Source: an uncultured Pseudodesulfovibrio sp. (GTDB taxonomy: Bacteria; Desulfobacterota; Desulfovibrionia; Desulfovibrionales; Desulfovibrionaceae). Taken from it: 64,000 nt of DNA. The DNA is taken from NCBI RefSeq assembly GCF_963677845.1, contig NZ_OY782498.1, positions 3,169,518 through 3,233,517 on the forward strand, read 5' to 3'. Positions 17,909 through 26,786 of the stretch are shown in pieces (the first letter of the stretch is position 1; every line of letters begins with the position of its first letter). A program made the position numbers and the translations under genes. A model generated the notes under the pieces. It did not search any database and was not told the DNA's origin. It worked only from the letters and a program-made list of their open reading frames with translations.

Positions 17909-18849
17909 GCGGAACTCCTGTGGGCCAACAAACTGGCAAGTGCAATGGAGTGAAATTTACTCGCATCCGAATCCCCTCGCGACGGGACCACCACCGGCAC
18001 ACGACTGCCCACCACAACGGCGGCCATAGTGCAACCAGACAGGGTGGTCAGCGACTTATACAAAATATTCCCAGCTTCAATATTGGGAGTGAGCAAAATA
18101 TCAGCATTCCCGGCAACAGGGTCATCGAATTGTTTGGTGGCTGCGGCATCCTTGGACACGGCAATATCAAGCGACAACGGGCCGAGCACTCTGGCGTCGC
18201 CGAACTCTCCCTGCCGAGCCATCTTGGTCAGGATATCCCCGTCAAGCGTGGCAGGCATCGCCGGATAATTAATTTTTTCCGTGGCAGCCAAAATAGCAGC
18301 TCTCGGCTCAGATATGCCCAATTTCCGTGCCACATCCAGCGCATTCTTCAGAATATCCACCTTACGTTGCAACGAAGGCGTAATGTTCACACCGGGGTCG
18401 GTCATGATCATCAGCCGCCCATCTATCGGGGACTCAAAAACACCTACATGACTTAAAATACGGGAAGGATGGGGAACACCGGTCTGCTTGTTCAAGACGG
18501 CCTTAAGCAAAGTCGCAGTCGGCACCAATCCTTTCATGATCAATTGGGCTTCGCCCTCACGAAATAACCGTACCGCCTCAGCCACCGCTTGCTCATCATC
18601 CGTGATATGGATCGCCTGAAACCGGGAAATATCAAGCCCGCGTTCATCGGCGATACGTTGTGTTTCTTCCACATCACCAATGAGAATTGGTTCAGCCACG
18701 CCGCGTTCATAGGCCTCTACACCGGCACGAAGGACAAACCCTTCTGCGGACCGGGCAATGGCAACCTTGGGCATGGCACCCTTTCCCACAAGATTCAGGG
18801 CAGCCTGCACCAGTCCTTCGAGGCTGGTTACGGGGGTAAACGCCGACAC
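17905..18849 (-). CDS. ptb: Phosphate butyryltransferase
   Basis: 314 residues of the phosphate acetyl/butyryl transferase family. Typical segments are LIMKGLVPTATLLKAVLNK, HVGVFESP, IMTDPGVNITPSLQRK and NADILLTPNIEAGNILYKS. It converts acyl-CoA and phosphate into acyl phosphate and CoA, supplying the kinase encoded next. It directly abuts the ACT gene upstream (no gap) and overlaps buk downstream, so the three genes are tightly coupled. Acyl specificity (butyryl or branched) cannot be read from the sequence. Confidence 0.93.
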   Translation of the reverse strand: MSAFTPVTSLEGLVQAALNLVGKGAMPKVAIARSAEGFVLRAGVEAYERGVAEPILIGDVEETQRIADERGLDISRFQAIHITDDEQAVAEAVRLFREGEAQLIMKGLVPTATLLKAVLNKQTGVPHPSRILSHVGVFESPIDGRLMIMTDPGVNITPSLQRKVDILKNALDVARKLGISEPRAAILAATEKINYPAMPATLDGDILTKMARQGEFGDARVLGPLSLDIAVSKDAAATKQFDDPVAGNADILLTPNIEAGNILYKSLTTLSGCTMAAVVVGSRVPVVVPSRGDSDASKFHSIALASLLAHRSSA

Positions 18850-19329
18850 CTATTCGTCCCCTCGCTTGAGTGCAATCATGCCGGAACGACACATGGACTT
18901 GATTCCATACGGAATAAGCATCTGGATCAGACCGTCCACCCGCTCCTGATCACCGGACAATTCCACAGTGATGGTTTCCTGCCCCATGCCAACCACATTG
19001 GCACGAAAAACCTCGAAAATCTGCATGAGCTGACCAGTTTGTTCACGATCCATGGCCACTTTGACCATGACCAGTTCCCGGTCCACGAAATCCTTACGGG
19101 AAAGATCATCGATCTGAATAATCTCATCCAAACTATCCAGATATCGCTCGACCTTATCAATCGCCGCATCATCGCCATCTATACGAAGCACGATGCGCGA
19201 AACTTCCGGATTTTCGGTCTCACCAGCGGCCAGAGACAAGATATTGGCATCATATTTCCCGCACTCCTGAGCCATCTGGGCCAAGACACCGGGTTCATTT
19301 TTGCACAGAGCAGACAAGGTGCGTCGCAA
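18850..19329 (-). CDS. ACT-domain protein related to acetolactate synthase small subunit
   Basis: 159 residues starting at a TTG at 19329, supported by a good AAGGAG about 5 bases upstream; the first in-frame ATG would remove conserved sequence. The N-terminal ACT domain (about 1-75) begins RRTLSALCKNEPGVLAQMAQ, as in IlvH/IlvN, and the second half (about 80-155) resembles the IlvN C-terminal domain. IlvH binds valine and inhibits acetolactate synthase, but no ilvB is present here. The gene heads the ptb-buk operon, so it may instead sense a branched-chain amino acid for that pathway (inference). Confidence 0.8.
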   Translation of the reverse strand: MRRTLSALCKNEPGVLAQMAQECGKYDANILSLAAGETENPEVSRIVLRIDGDDAAIDKVERYLDSLDEIIQIDDLSRKDFVDRELVMVKVAMDREQTGQLMQIFEVFRANVVGMGQETITVELSGDQERVDGLIQMLIPYGIKSMCRSGMIALKRGDE

Positions 19330-19402
19330 GGGAATCTCCTTGATTTCGGTTCACGAGATATCGGCTTCAAACCGCAGTATCACATACCTCATACCACGGC
19401 TG

Positions 19403-20887
19403 ATGAAAAGACCACGCTTTCAACTGGCAACAGGATGCAAGGATGTGTATACTTCCTGCATTGTGATCCATTACTTACGAGAAAAACGGTGGTTTTTCAT
19501 CACCTTGATCATTCAAGCGGCCATGCTGCTTTCACCAGCCCCGGACGAAGTTTCTCCCGAAGGCTGGCGAGTCCTTGTCATGACCGTTGGCGCGACCATG
19601 CTTTTCATCACCGAGCCAATCCCCCTGCCCGCGGTTGCCCTACTCATCATACTCGGTCAGATATTCCTGCTCGGCATCGACTCCTCACTCGTCGCCAAGT
19701 CGCTCATGAAAGACTCAGTCCTCTTCATTATGGGATCACTCATGTTGGCCGTGGCTCTGGTCAAACAGAAACTCGACAAACGGCTCGCCCTGCTCATTGT
19801 CAGTATTACAGGATCGAATACATACCGTATTGCTTTTGGCATCTCCATATTTTCCGGCATATTGGCATCATTCATCGGTGAACATACTGTGGCAGCCATG
19901 ATGCTTCCAGTGGCTTTGTCCCTGTTGCAATTGGCTACTGATGATCCGGCCAAACGACGCGCTTTAGGTCTGCTCTTCCTCTTTTCCATATCATACGCCT
20001 GTGCCATGGCCGGTATTGGCACACCGTCTGGTGGAGCGCGTAACGCCATTATGATCGACTATCTGCGTGATTTCTTCTACGCCACGGATGATCCAGCGAC
20101 CTTCAGCTATTCTGTCAGTTATCTTGACTGGATGATATACGCCTACCCTATTTTTCTGGTGCAGTTACCACTCATGCATCTCATCCTGAGGCACACCTTC
20201 AAGACGGACATCACGGACCTCGGCCCTGCGGTGGAAAAACTCAAGGAACAGGTTGGGGACGAAGGATCGTTAAACGGTCGACACTATATGGCCATCCTCT
20301 TGTTTTTGATCACACTTATCGGATGGGTCGGATTCTCTTCCGAAGTTGGCATGGGAACCATCGCGATCCTCGGTGCGGTCCTCTTCCTTGTCACCGGCCT
20401 CGTGCGTTGGCAGGATCTCAATTCCGGCGTCAACTGGGGCGTTGTCCTGCTGTATGCCGCCGCAATATCCCTTGGCGTCCAAATGCGTGATACCGGTGCT
20501 GCGGCATGGGTTGCCGGTGTATTCATGGACCTGCTCGCACCGCTTGGCATGGACAGCGGCATCGGATTGATGGCGGCAGTCATGTTGCTCACCACCTTTA
20601 TCACCAACACCATGAGTAATGGCGCAGCCGTGGCGGTTCTCGGTCCCATCGTCCTATCCATTGCCGTGGGAACGGAAACCAACCCGTTGGCCGTGGGCAT
20701 GATCACAGCCGTGTCCAGTGCATTCGCCTATTTCACAGTCATCGGCACCCCGGCATCCACCATCGTATATTCATCCGGATTCTTGCGGCCCAAAGATTTC
20801 ATGGTTGTTGGCTGGCGCATGGCGCTCATGTCATTTGTCGTTTTGCTTCTCGCATCGAAACTGTATTGGCCCTTCATAGGGCTGTAA
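19403..20887 (+). CDS. SLC13/DASS family anion:sodium symporter
   Basis: 494 residues if started at the ATG at 19403; this start lacks a ribosome site and the first 20 residues are unlike the family, so the true start may be a little downstream (for example a GTG near 19472). About eleven to twelve hydrophobic segments follow. GTPSGGARNAIMIDY and, near the C-terminus, IGTPASTIVYSSG carry the two helical hairpin motifs of the divalent anion:sodium symporters. Substrate could be sulfate or a dicarboxylate; it cannot be told. The gene is divergent from the ACT-ptb-buk operon and is followed 10 bases later by a universal stress protein gene. Confidence 0.87.
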   Translation: MKRPRFQLATGCKDVYTSCIVIHYLREKRWFFITLIIQAAMLLSPAPDEVSPEGWRVLVMTVGATMLFITEPIPLPAVALLIILGQIFLLGIDSSLVAKSLMKDSVLFIMGSLMLAVALVKQKLDKRLALLIVSITGSNTYRIAFGISIFSGILASFIGEHTVAAMMLPVALSLLQLATDDPAKRRALGLLFLFSISYACAMAGIGTPSGGARNAIMIDYLRDFFYATDDPATFSYSVSYLDWMIYAYPIFLVQLPLMHLILRHTFKTDITDLGPAVEKLKEQVGDEGSLNGRHYMAILLFLITLIGWVGFSSEVGMGTIAILGAVLFLVTGLVRWQDLNSGVNWGVVLLYAAAISLGVQMRDTGAAAWVAGVFMDLLAPLGMDSGIGLMAAVMLLTTFITNTMSNGAAVAVLGPIVLSIAVGTETNPLAVGMITAVSSAFAYFTVIGTPASTIVYSSGFLRPKDFMVVGWRMALMSFVVLLLASKLYWPFIGL

Positions 20888-20897
20888 GGAGTTGTCC

Positions 20898-21833
20898 ATG
20901 ACACAGGGCGACAACAGAATACGCATACTCATCTGCATCGGCGGCGGACCGGATTCATTATCCAGCCTCAAATATGCCACTCGCTTGAGCAATCAAGGGT
21001 GTGCGGACATTGATTTGCTTTATGTTCGCCCTCTGGACAGTGGCCTCAAATCGGGTGGAATGGAGGTGCGCGTTGCCCGAGAGAACATGCTCGACTGGGG
21101 TTTGGAACTTCCCGGCATGACCCACTTAAAGGCGGCTCGTGATCTACTTATAGAGCTTGGTGAAATCGCCCCGGATTCAAGTCGAGACTGGCATCACCGA
21201 GAACTCTCCGGCGATGCGGCAGGCGAATATGTCCGCGAGTACGAAAACCCTTGTGGCGGCTCCATATCACTCCGACTCCGCACTGCCCCGGATGTAACCA
21301 CTGCCGCCATTGACGAAGCACAACAAAATAAGGCCGACATTATCATCGTAGGAGCTTCTCCCGAACCGGTTGAAGGGTTGCGAAAACTCCTCTCACCCAA
21401 GCCGCTCGCTCTCAAAATAGCGGCCCATTCACCCATCCCGGTCATAGTTGCACGGCAGCTAGAACCCGGCCGCGGTCATCTCGTCTGTGTGCAGGACACG
21501 GACCGATCCCGATCAATGCTTCCTGAGGCCATTCGGTGCGCCCACGCCTGCCAATGCCCGATTTCCATCATGTCCGTTGCCCCGGACGAATCAGGAATCA
21601 AATCAGCACAGAAAGCCGTTGATGAAGCCGCCGCACTTTTCAAGGAAAACGGCATCACGCCACATGAAACACTTGTCGAAGTGGGTGATCCGGTAGAGAC
21701 CATCATCACCATCGGCTATGATTTCTCGCTCATCCTGCTCTCAGAATCGGAAAAGCCCTGGTTTGCCAAAGGATTCAGCGTCTCCCACGAAGTCGCTGCC
21801 AGAGCACGCAACTCAGTGATGATTTTGAAGTAG
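20898..21833 (+). CDS. Tandem universal stress protein (two Usp domains)
   Basis: 311 residues from the ATG at 20898 with AAGGAG upstream. Two Usp domains: about 8-165 (ending ADIIIVGASPEPVEGLRKLLSPKPLALKIAAHSPIPVIV) and about 170-311 (ending LILLSESEKPWFAKGFSVSHEVAARARNSVMIL). The nucleotide-binding G-x2-G-x9-GS/T motif is only partly recognisable in the first domain and absent in the second. It is encoded 10 bases after the SLC13 permease, and Usp domains often regulate such transporters, so a role in controlling transport is plausible. Ends before the hairpin repeat cluster. Confidence 0.85.
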   Translation: MTQGDNRIRILICIGGGPDSLSSLKYATRLSNQGCADIDLLYVRPLDSGLKSGGMEVRVARENMLDWGLELPGMTHLKAARDLLIELGEIAPDSSRDWHHRELSGDAAGEYVREYENPCGGSISLRLRTAPDVTTAAIDEAQQNKADIIIVGASPEPVEGLRKLLSPKPLALKIAAHSPIPVIVARQLEPGRGHLVCVQDTDRSRSMLPEAIRCAHACQCPISIMSVAPDESGIKSAQKAVDEAAALFKENGITPHETLVEVGDPVETIITIGYDFSLILLSESEKPWFAKGFSVSHEVAARARNSVMILK

Positions 21834-21849
21834 GGAGTGCCTCCGGCGG

Positions 21850-22139
21850 CTGGGGGAAGGGGAAAGAGGGCACCCTTTGAAAAGGGCTTCCCTCTTTCCC
21901 CTTCCCCCAGACCCCCAACCCCTTTCTCCCTCCTAAACTTTTTGTTGCCGCTTCGCGGAAAATAAACAAACATTTCTCTTTTTCTTCTTTTCATAAAACA
22001 ACACAGTCCTTGATATGTAAGGCTTACATATCAAGGACTGTGTTTAATTACCCTTCGCCAAAGGCGACACAAAAAGTTTAGGAGAGTCCAGAGAACCCTT
22101 TTCAAAGGGTTCTTTGGCAGGTCCAGGACAGCGTCCTGG
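21850..22139. repeat. Convergent hairpin repeats between convergent genes
   Basis: The 324-base interval between the stress protein and murI holds no gene but nested inverted repeats. Left: 21-base perfect arms at 21850-21870 and 21890-21910 with an inner CCCTTT/AAAGGG hairpin. Then 16-base arms CTCCTAAACTTTTTGT (21930-21945) paired with their complement at 22069-22084, which enclose the 45-base palindrome at 22000-22044. Right: GAACCCTTT/AAAGGGTTC (22093-22112) and CCAGGAC/GTCCTGG (22123-22139). Reading both sides towards the centre gives the same order: a hairpin with CCCTTT...AAAGGG, then CTCCTAAACTTTTTGT, then a short GC hairpin. It looks like two copies of one REP/terminator-like element facing each other. 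Confidence 0.8.
22000..22044. repeat. 45-base near-perfect palindrome
   Basis: Arms of 22 bases (starting AACACAGTCCTTGATATGTA) are exact reverse complements around a single central base. With no loop it would form a cruciform or an extremely stable RNA stem. It lies at the centre of the convergent repeat pair and probably works as a bidirectional transcription stop. Confidence 0.85.
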
Positions 22140-22157
22140 TCTCGCTGAAGGCGACGC

Positions 22158-22997
22158 TTACAAATCCACGAGTTCGACTTCGTTTTCCGTAATCGGTGTC
22201 CCCAGAAAGCGTGTACCGGTTCGAGCGAATCGAGGAGCGTCGTCAGTGGTAAGATACGCAGTAGTGCCACACTCGGAACCGGGGCGAATCAATTCGAGAA
22301 GGGTCAATTCTTCAAAAACAGTCTCTGCGGTTGTGGCTGCGGAATCAACAATAACGGTCTCAGGAGGCGTGACCTTCCTGATAGCCGGTGCCAGCAAAGG
22401 AAAATGGGTACAACCAAGGACCAATGTATCCGGAATGACAGGATCAACTGCGCCGGAGGCCGGATTAAAGACAGGATCGAGATAGCGTGCTGCCACGGCT
22501 TCGGGCACATCGCCATCAATCCAACCCTCTTCAGCCAAAGCAACAAAAAGAGAACAGGGATGTCCGACGATACGGGCTGCAGGAGAAATGGAATGAATGG
22601 CCCGCTGATAGGCCCCGCCGGCAATGGTGGATTCCGTCGCAACGACAGCGATGGAGCCATTTTTCGTAACGGAACACGCGGCTCTGGCTCCCGGCTCCAC
22701 CACGCCGATGACAGGGACATCAGGGTACGCTTCCCGCAAGGCGGACAAAGCCATGGCAGAAGCCGTGTTGCAGGCAACCACAAGAAGTTTGATCCCTCGA
22801 CTCACCAGCTCCGCACCACATTGAACACCATATCGGGTCACGGTCTGGGGTGATTTGGTACCATACGGCAACCGCGCAGTGTCACCAAGATAGATAACAT
22901 CCTCACACGGCATACGCTGCCTGAGTGCTTTGAGTACTGTGAGGCCACCTACGCCCGAATCAAACATGCCAATGGGAAGTTCTGCTACGTTTTTCAT
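22158..22997 (-). CDS. murI: Glutamate racemase
   Basis: 279 residues. Begins PIGMFDSGVGGLTVLKAL, and has the two catalytic cysteine motifs VVACNTAS (C76) and LGCTHFP (C196). The enzyme makes D-glutamate for peptidoglycan in the cytoplasm. YLGDTARLPYGTKS is also typical. The gene stands alone: the next minus-strand gene upstream starts at 24364, with 104 bases between, and downstream lies the hairpin cluster. Confidence 0.95.
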   Translation of the reverse strand: MKNVAELPIGMFDSGVGGLTVLKALRQRMPCEDVIYLGDTARLPYGTKSPQTVTRYGVQCGAELVSRGIKLLVVACNTASAMALSALREAYPDVPVIGVVEPGARAACSVTKNGSIAVVATESTIAGGAYQRAIHSISPAARIVGHPCSLFVALAEEGWIDGDVPEAVAARYLDPVFNPASGAVDPVIPDTLVLGCTHFPLLAPAIRKVTPPETVIVDSAATTAETVFEELTLLELIRPGSECGTTAYLTTDDAPRFARTGTRFLGTPITENEVELVDL

Positions 22998-23101
22998 GAA
23001 TTACGACTCCTTGTACCGACAAGTATCTCGGCACCCGTCGAAACCAACACATTTCCATGAAAAAGTCTAAACGAATTGAAGCCCCTTTTTCAACGATCCG
23101 G

Positions 23102-24364
23102 CTATACCGCCGCACTGCCGACCGTACAATATCCAAGCATTTTCTGTGTCCAGCTTCTGGCCTGTACATACATGAGTTCAGCCTGAAGCGTTTCCAGGTC
23201 AAGTCGCTTGAGACGAGAAGATATTCCGCTCCATTCCCCGCGTTCATAACTTGTCGCTAGCCGCAACAATTCATACACTTCGCCTTCACCCCTCAGGGCC
23301 TTGACCACGGAATCCTCTAAAGGAAGCATCCCAATAATTTCATCCATTGAAATACTGAGCATGGAATCCAACAGTGAGAACAAGCCACTCATGAAGAGAT
23401 TGTCCGGCTCACATGCAGTACATTTGGAATGATGGCAGACTGACTCAAGAAACTTGGCCCGATGCACTGCAAGATATGCCAACTCACTGGCTTTGGGAGT
23501 GGGGTTGAGATCGGCCAGCAGGACAGTTCTGAGCCACTGCTTGGCCTGAATCATGCCCATCATATCGATAGCTCGTTTGGGAGATGAAACCTTTTGACTC
23601 AAGCCCATTCCTGCGGAGTTGATGTACCGAAACAACCGATAGGATAAACTGGGGTCAGACTGAAGAATCTCCGCCAACCGAGCCGGTTCCAAGTCCACTT
23701 TGCACAATTCTGCCAAAAGCTGAAGCTTCGTCATTTCATTCGTCGTTAACTTCTTCCCGGGAATAATTTCTGGTTTACTGAAAAAGAACCCCTGAAATAA
23801 AGAAAAACCCATTTTTTGAAGTGCATAAAAAGTCTCGTTATCTTCAACTTTTTCAGCCAGAAGGGTAATTTCTGGGGGGATACTCTTCAGAACAGACGCA
23901 AGCTTTGTGGGCTTGTCTCCAAACTCAAGCATATCCACCTTGACGATATCAGCCATATCAATAAACGGCTCAAGCTCCGGCTGACCACAATAGTCATCCA
24001 CGGCTATCTGATACCCAGCACTCTTGAGTTGGTTTACGGCTTGCAGCGTTTCTTCGTTTGGTTTGACGTGCTCAAGTATCTCAATAACACATCGATCTTT
24101 GGGGAGTGCAAAACCACCGCCTTCGATCAAAAGCTGTTCTGAAAAATTAATCAAAATTCGGGCGTCCGGGGACATACCTTCGGAAGCCAACGCCAAACCG
24201 TCTACGATGACCGATGAAGTTGCCTGTTCCTCGTTAGTAATACAGGCAACATTGTCCTCGCACGAACGGAAAAGGAGCTCATATCCCCAAACAGTCTCGT
24301 CAGCACGAAACACCGGTTGGCGGGCTACAAAAACAGTTTCAAGATTAGGAATGGTTACTGACAT
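23102..24364 (-). CDS. EAL-like plus HDOD signalling protein (YuxH type)
   Basis: 420 residues. N-terminal EAL-type domain (about 12-205), C-terminal HDOD domain (about 205-400). The EAL triad reads E29-L30-L31 in GYELLFR, and other catalytic residues are partly kept (INFSEQ, EILEH, VDDY, KVDML, LLAEKVED, LFQGFFFSKP). This is the family in which c-di-GMP hydrolysis is often lost, so it is probably a regulator rather than a full phosphodiesterase. HDOD part: LSYRLFRYINSAGMGLSQKVSSPKRAIDMMG. CHHSKCTAC near residue 315 could bind metal. Confidence 0.85.
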   Translation of the reverse strand: MSVTIPNLETVFVARQPVFRADETVWGYELLFRSCEDNVACITNEEQATSSVIVDGLALASEGMSPDARILINFSEQLLIEGGGFALPKDRCVIEILEHVKPNEETLQAVNQLKSAGYQIAVDDYCGQPELEPFIDMADIVKVDMLEFGDKPTKLASVLKSIPPEITLLAEKVEDNETFYALQKMGFSLFQGFFFSKPEIIPGKKLTTNEMTKLQLLAELCKVDLEPARLAEILQSDPSLSYRLFRYINSAGMGLSQKVSSPKRAIDMMGMIQAKQWLRTVLLADLNPTPKASELAYLAVHRAKFLESVCHHSKCTACEPDNLFMSGLFSLLDSMLSISMDEIIGMLPLEDSVVKALRGEGEVYELLRLATSYERGEWSGISSRLKRLDLETLQAELMYVQARSWTQKMLGYCTVGSAAV

Positions 24365-24438
24365 GAATTGAACATACGTGATTTTATGCCAATATCAATG
24401 ATAGAATCAAAAAAAAGAGCCTTTTGCGTATCTGCTTC

Positions 24439-25350
24439 CTATATAGTGTACGTCGAGGTGTTGCCCCGTCTGAAACTTGCCAGAAATCCTTCCAGATCGT
24501 CCGCATTTTGAGACAACATGTCCTCCAAATAACTCAGATTACGATCAATGGCTTCGCTGTACAGATCTTTGTCAACTTTTCGACAATCCCTGAAATATAA
24601 TTTCATATAGCGATCCACCCGCATGAACTCCTTGTCCAGTCGGGTTCTGACCACTCCTTCATAAAATGTGTTTGTCTTTGACAGTAAATCCATGGCGGAG
24701 TCATAGCCGGGAATTTTGGCTTCCTGAAATTCTTCGAAAAGCAAAAAAAGCTTTTCAAGATAATAACGATCAGCGATTTGCGCCAACAAGTCCGCACTTC
24801 CCAAAAAATACCCCATAATACGCATATTTTCCGAGGCAAAAGCCACCTTGGACGGAGACATGGCAAGTATGGTGCATCGGATACAATCCGCGATATCATC
24901 CATATCATCCTGAGACATGACGCCATCAAGATTGTTCCGCATGAACATGATGGATCGCTCTTCATGTCCAACTGTATATTTGGCACCGGTCCCTAGTGTG
25001 TCGTCAGCAACCTGTATTAATCCCACATCGTGATACAAGGCAGACAACAATCCCTTCAGGCATTCTTTCTCGGAAAAGACTTCACCATCAGCCAATGCGC
25101 CGTAAATAAGCCGGACTGTCGCCAGAACCACGGCACACGTATGCTCAAAATTATGATACTTCGTATTACTGGCTCGATAACCGGGGTACAGACCAAAAAA
25201 CAATTTTTCTACGTCTTCAAAGGCCCTCCGAAAAATACTCGCATCATACTTCGGAAAAAATTCACGCAGGATATCCTCAGTCTCGCGACGAACGCATTCT
25301 CCATCAGCGGGGTCTACAAAATCATATAACTTCGGCATTGGTTCAACCAT
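24439..25350 (-). CDS. HD domain phosphohydrolase-like protein
   Basis: 303 residues. An HD-type metal site is seen as KYHNFEHTCAVVLATVRL, LLSALYHDVGLIQVAD, a HEERS helix and FLGSADLLAQIADR. The pattern resembles cyclic nucleotide phosphodiesterase-like HD proteins and lacks HD-GYP. The start at 25350 follows 3 bases after the GAF-HD-GYP stop, with GGAAGG inside the end of that gene, so translation is coupled. A second ATG lies at 25338. Substrate unknown; it may complete or modulate the pathway of its partner. Confidence 0.77.
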   Translation of the reverse strand: MVEPMPKLYDFVDPADGECVRRETEDILREFFPKYDASIFRRAFEDVEKLFFGLYPGYRASNTKYHNFEHTCAVVLATVRLIYGALADGEVFSEKECLKGLLSALYHDVGLIQVADDTLGTGAKYTVGHEERSIMFMRNNLDGVMSQDDMDDIADCIRCTILAMSPSKVAFASENMRIMGYFLGSADLLAQIADRYYLEKLFLLFEEFQEAKIPGYDSAMDLLSKTNTFYEGVVRTRLDKEFMRVDRYMKLYFRDCRKVDKDLYSEAIDRNLSYLEDMLSQNADDLEGFLASFRRGNTSTYTI

Positions 25351-25353
25351 AGG

Positions 25354-26592
25354 CTATGCCTTCCCGTCTTCTGTCCATTTGTCGCGAATGGCTTTGATAA
25401 CGTCAAAAATCTCAATAAAAATCTCAACCATTTCGGGATCAAAATGAGTGCCCGCATCACTTTCCAAAATCCCCAAACATTTTTCGTCTGGGAAAGGGTC
25501 TTTGTAGGATCGAGGCGATGCCAAAGCGTCATACACATCCGCCACGGCACAAATGCGTGCAGCCAAGGGGATGTTCTCCCCATTCCTCACCTCATCCCCC
25601 AAAGAAAGGCTGTCACTCCACACTGCGGAATACGGAACGCTCGGATATCCTCGCCCTTCATATTTCTCATGATGACACAGTGCTATTTCCATGGACATCC
25701 GATCCAGCTCAGACGTTTGATTCTTGAAAAGGCGTGCACCGTAAACCGTATGCCATTTCATGGTATCAAACTCTTCATTTGTCAGCTTGGCCGGTTTTTT
25801 CAAAATGTTATCCGAAATACCAACTTTCCCCACATCGTGAAGCATTGCTGCCAGACGCAGATTGTCCCGAGCGCGCTTGATGTCCTTTGCACTATGATTA
25901 CGTCGAGCTGCCCACGTGCCATAAATCTCAGCAGAATATGCCCCCACTCGCTGAACGTGTGCACCGGTTTCCGAAGGGTCACGCAACTCGGCCATCTGCA
26001 TCATCCGCAAAATGAGTTCCCGGTTCATGATACCACGCTCAATGGCCACCGACGCGTTATTACAAAACAAGGGAATGTACGTCTGGGCTTCCTGCGAAAA
26101 AACACCAACTTTGCCCATGTCATTTTTGGCATTAATAAGCTGCATCACGCCCACCAACCGGCTTTCCTGAGCAATAAGCGGAATCGTCAGCATAGACGTA
26201 GTGTGATACCCTGATTTCTCATCAAAAGACTTGTTGAAGCTAAATGGAAGAATGGGGTCCAACTCGTAAGCATCATCAATGGCAAGGCTCTGCCGAGTCT
26301 TGGCCACGTACCCGACGATGGAGTGTTCGCTGATAGGAATACTGAAATTATGGTATAAGGCTGCGTTAGCCGTTTCTTTTTTGAACAAGGTGTCGTTCTG
26401 AACGTAACTAAAAATCAGGCTGTCATCTTCAACCAAAAATATGGACCCTGCATCTGCCCCGGAAAGCTGTCGGGATTCATACAGAATCTTATCCAAAATA
26501 GTGTCAACATCTTTAAGCTGGTTGACCTCTTCTGTGGTCTTGAGAATTGCCATCACCGCATCGTCGCGGCTGGTAAGTCGTTCGGCAGTCAT
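25354..26592 (-). CDS. GAF domain HD-GYP cyclic di-GMP phosphodiesterase
   Basis: 412 residues from the ATG at 26592 (GGGAG ribosome site). GAF domain about 30-190, then an HD-GYP domain about 195-405 with AAMLHDVGKVGISDNIL and HHEKYEGRGYP, intact for metal binding and for the GYP signature. It should hydrolyse c-di-GMP to pGpG or GMP in response to a small molecule bound by GAF. An insertion is seen after GRGYP (SVPYSAVWSDSLSLGDEVRNGE). In one operon with the following HD gene. Confidence 0.88.
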   Translation of the reverse strand: MTAERLTSRDDAVMAILKTTEEVNQLKDVDTILDKILYESRQLSGADAGSIFLVEDDSLIFSYVQNDTLFKKETANAALYHNFSIPISEHSIVGYVAKTRQSLAIDDAYELDPILPFSFNKSFDEKSGYHTTSMLTIPLIAQESRLVGVMQLINAKNDMGKVGVFSQEAQTYIPLFCNNASVAIERGIMNRELILRMMQMAELRDPSETGAHVQRVGAYSAEIYGTWAARRNHSAKDIKRARDNLRLAAMLHDVGKVGISDNILKKPAKLTNEEFDTMKWHTVYGARLFKNQTSELDRMSMEIALCHHEKYEGRGYPSVPYSAVWSDSLSLGDEVRNGENIPLAARICAVADVYDALASPRSYKDPFPDEKCLGILESDAGTHFDPEMVEIFIEIFDVIKAIRDKWTEDGKA

Positions 26593-26724
26593 ACATACTC
26601 CCTTGTAATGATATATCACTATATTGCCTAATCCCTATGGAAAATCAAGGATGCCAGCGAACAAAGAGTGCAACGAAAATTCGAGATAAAATCATCCTGC
26701 AAGGATGTCCCGCCATCAAAAAAC

Positions 26725-26758
26725 AAAAAAAAGCCCTGCCAGCGTCAGCTGGCAGGGC
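26725..26758 (-). terminator. Rho-independent terminator of hcp
   Basis: Perfect 11-base arms (26733-26743 and 26748-26758, GCCCTGCCAGC and its complement) with a 4-base loop, followed on the minus strand by eight Ts. It lies 28 bases after the hcp stop codon. Confidence 0.92.
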
Positions 26759-26786
26759 GGAGAGTCATTGAAGCGTATAGCCTCGG

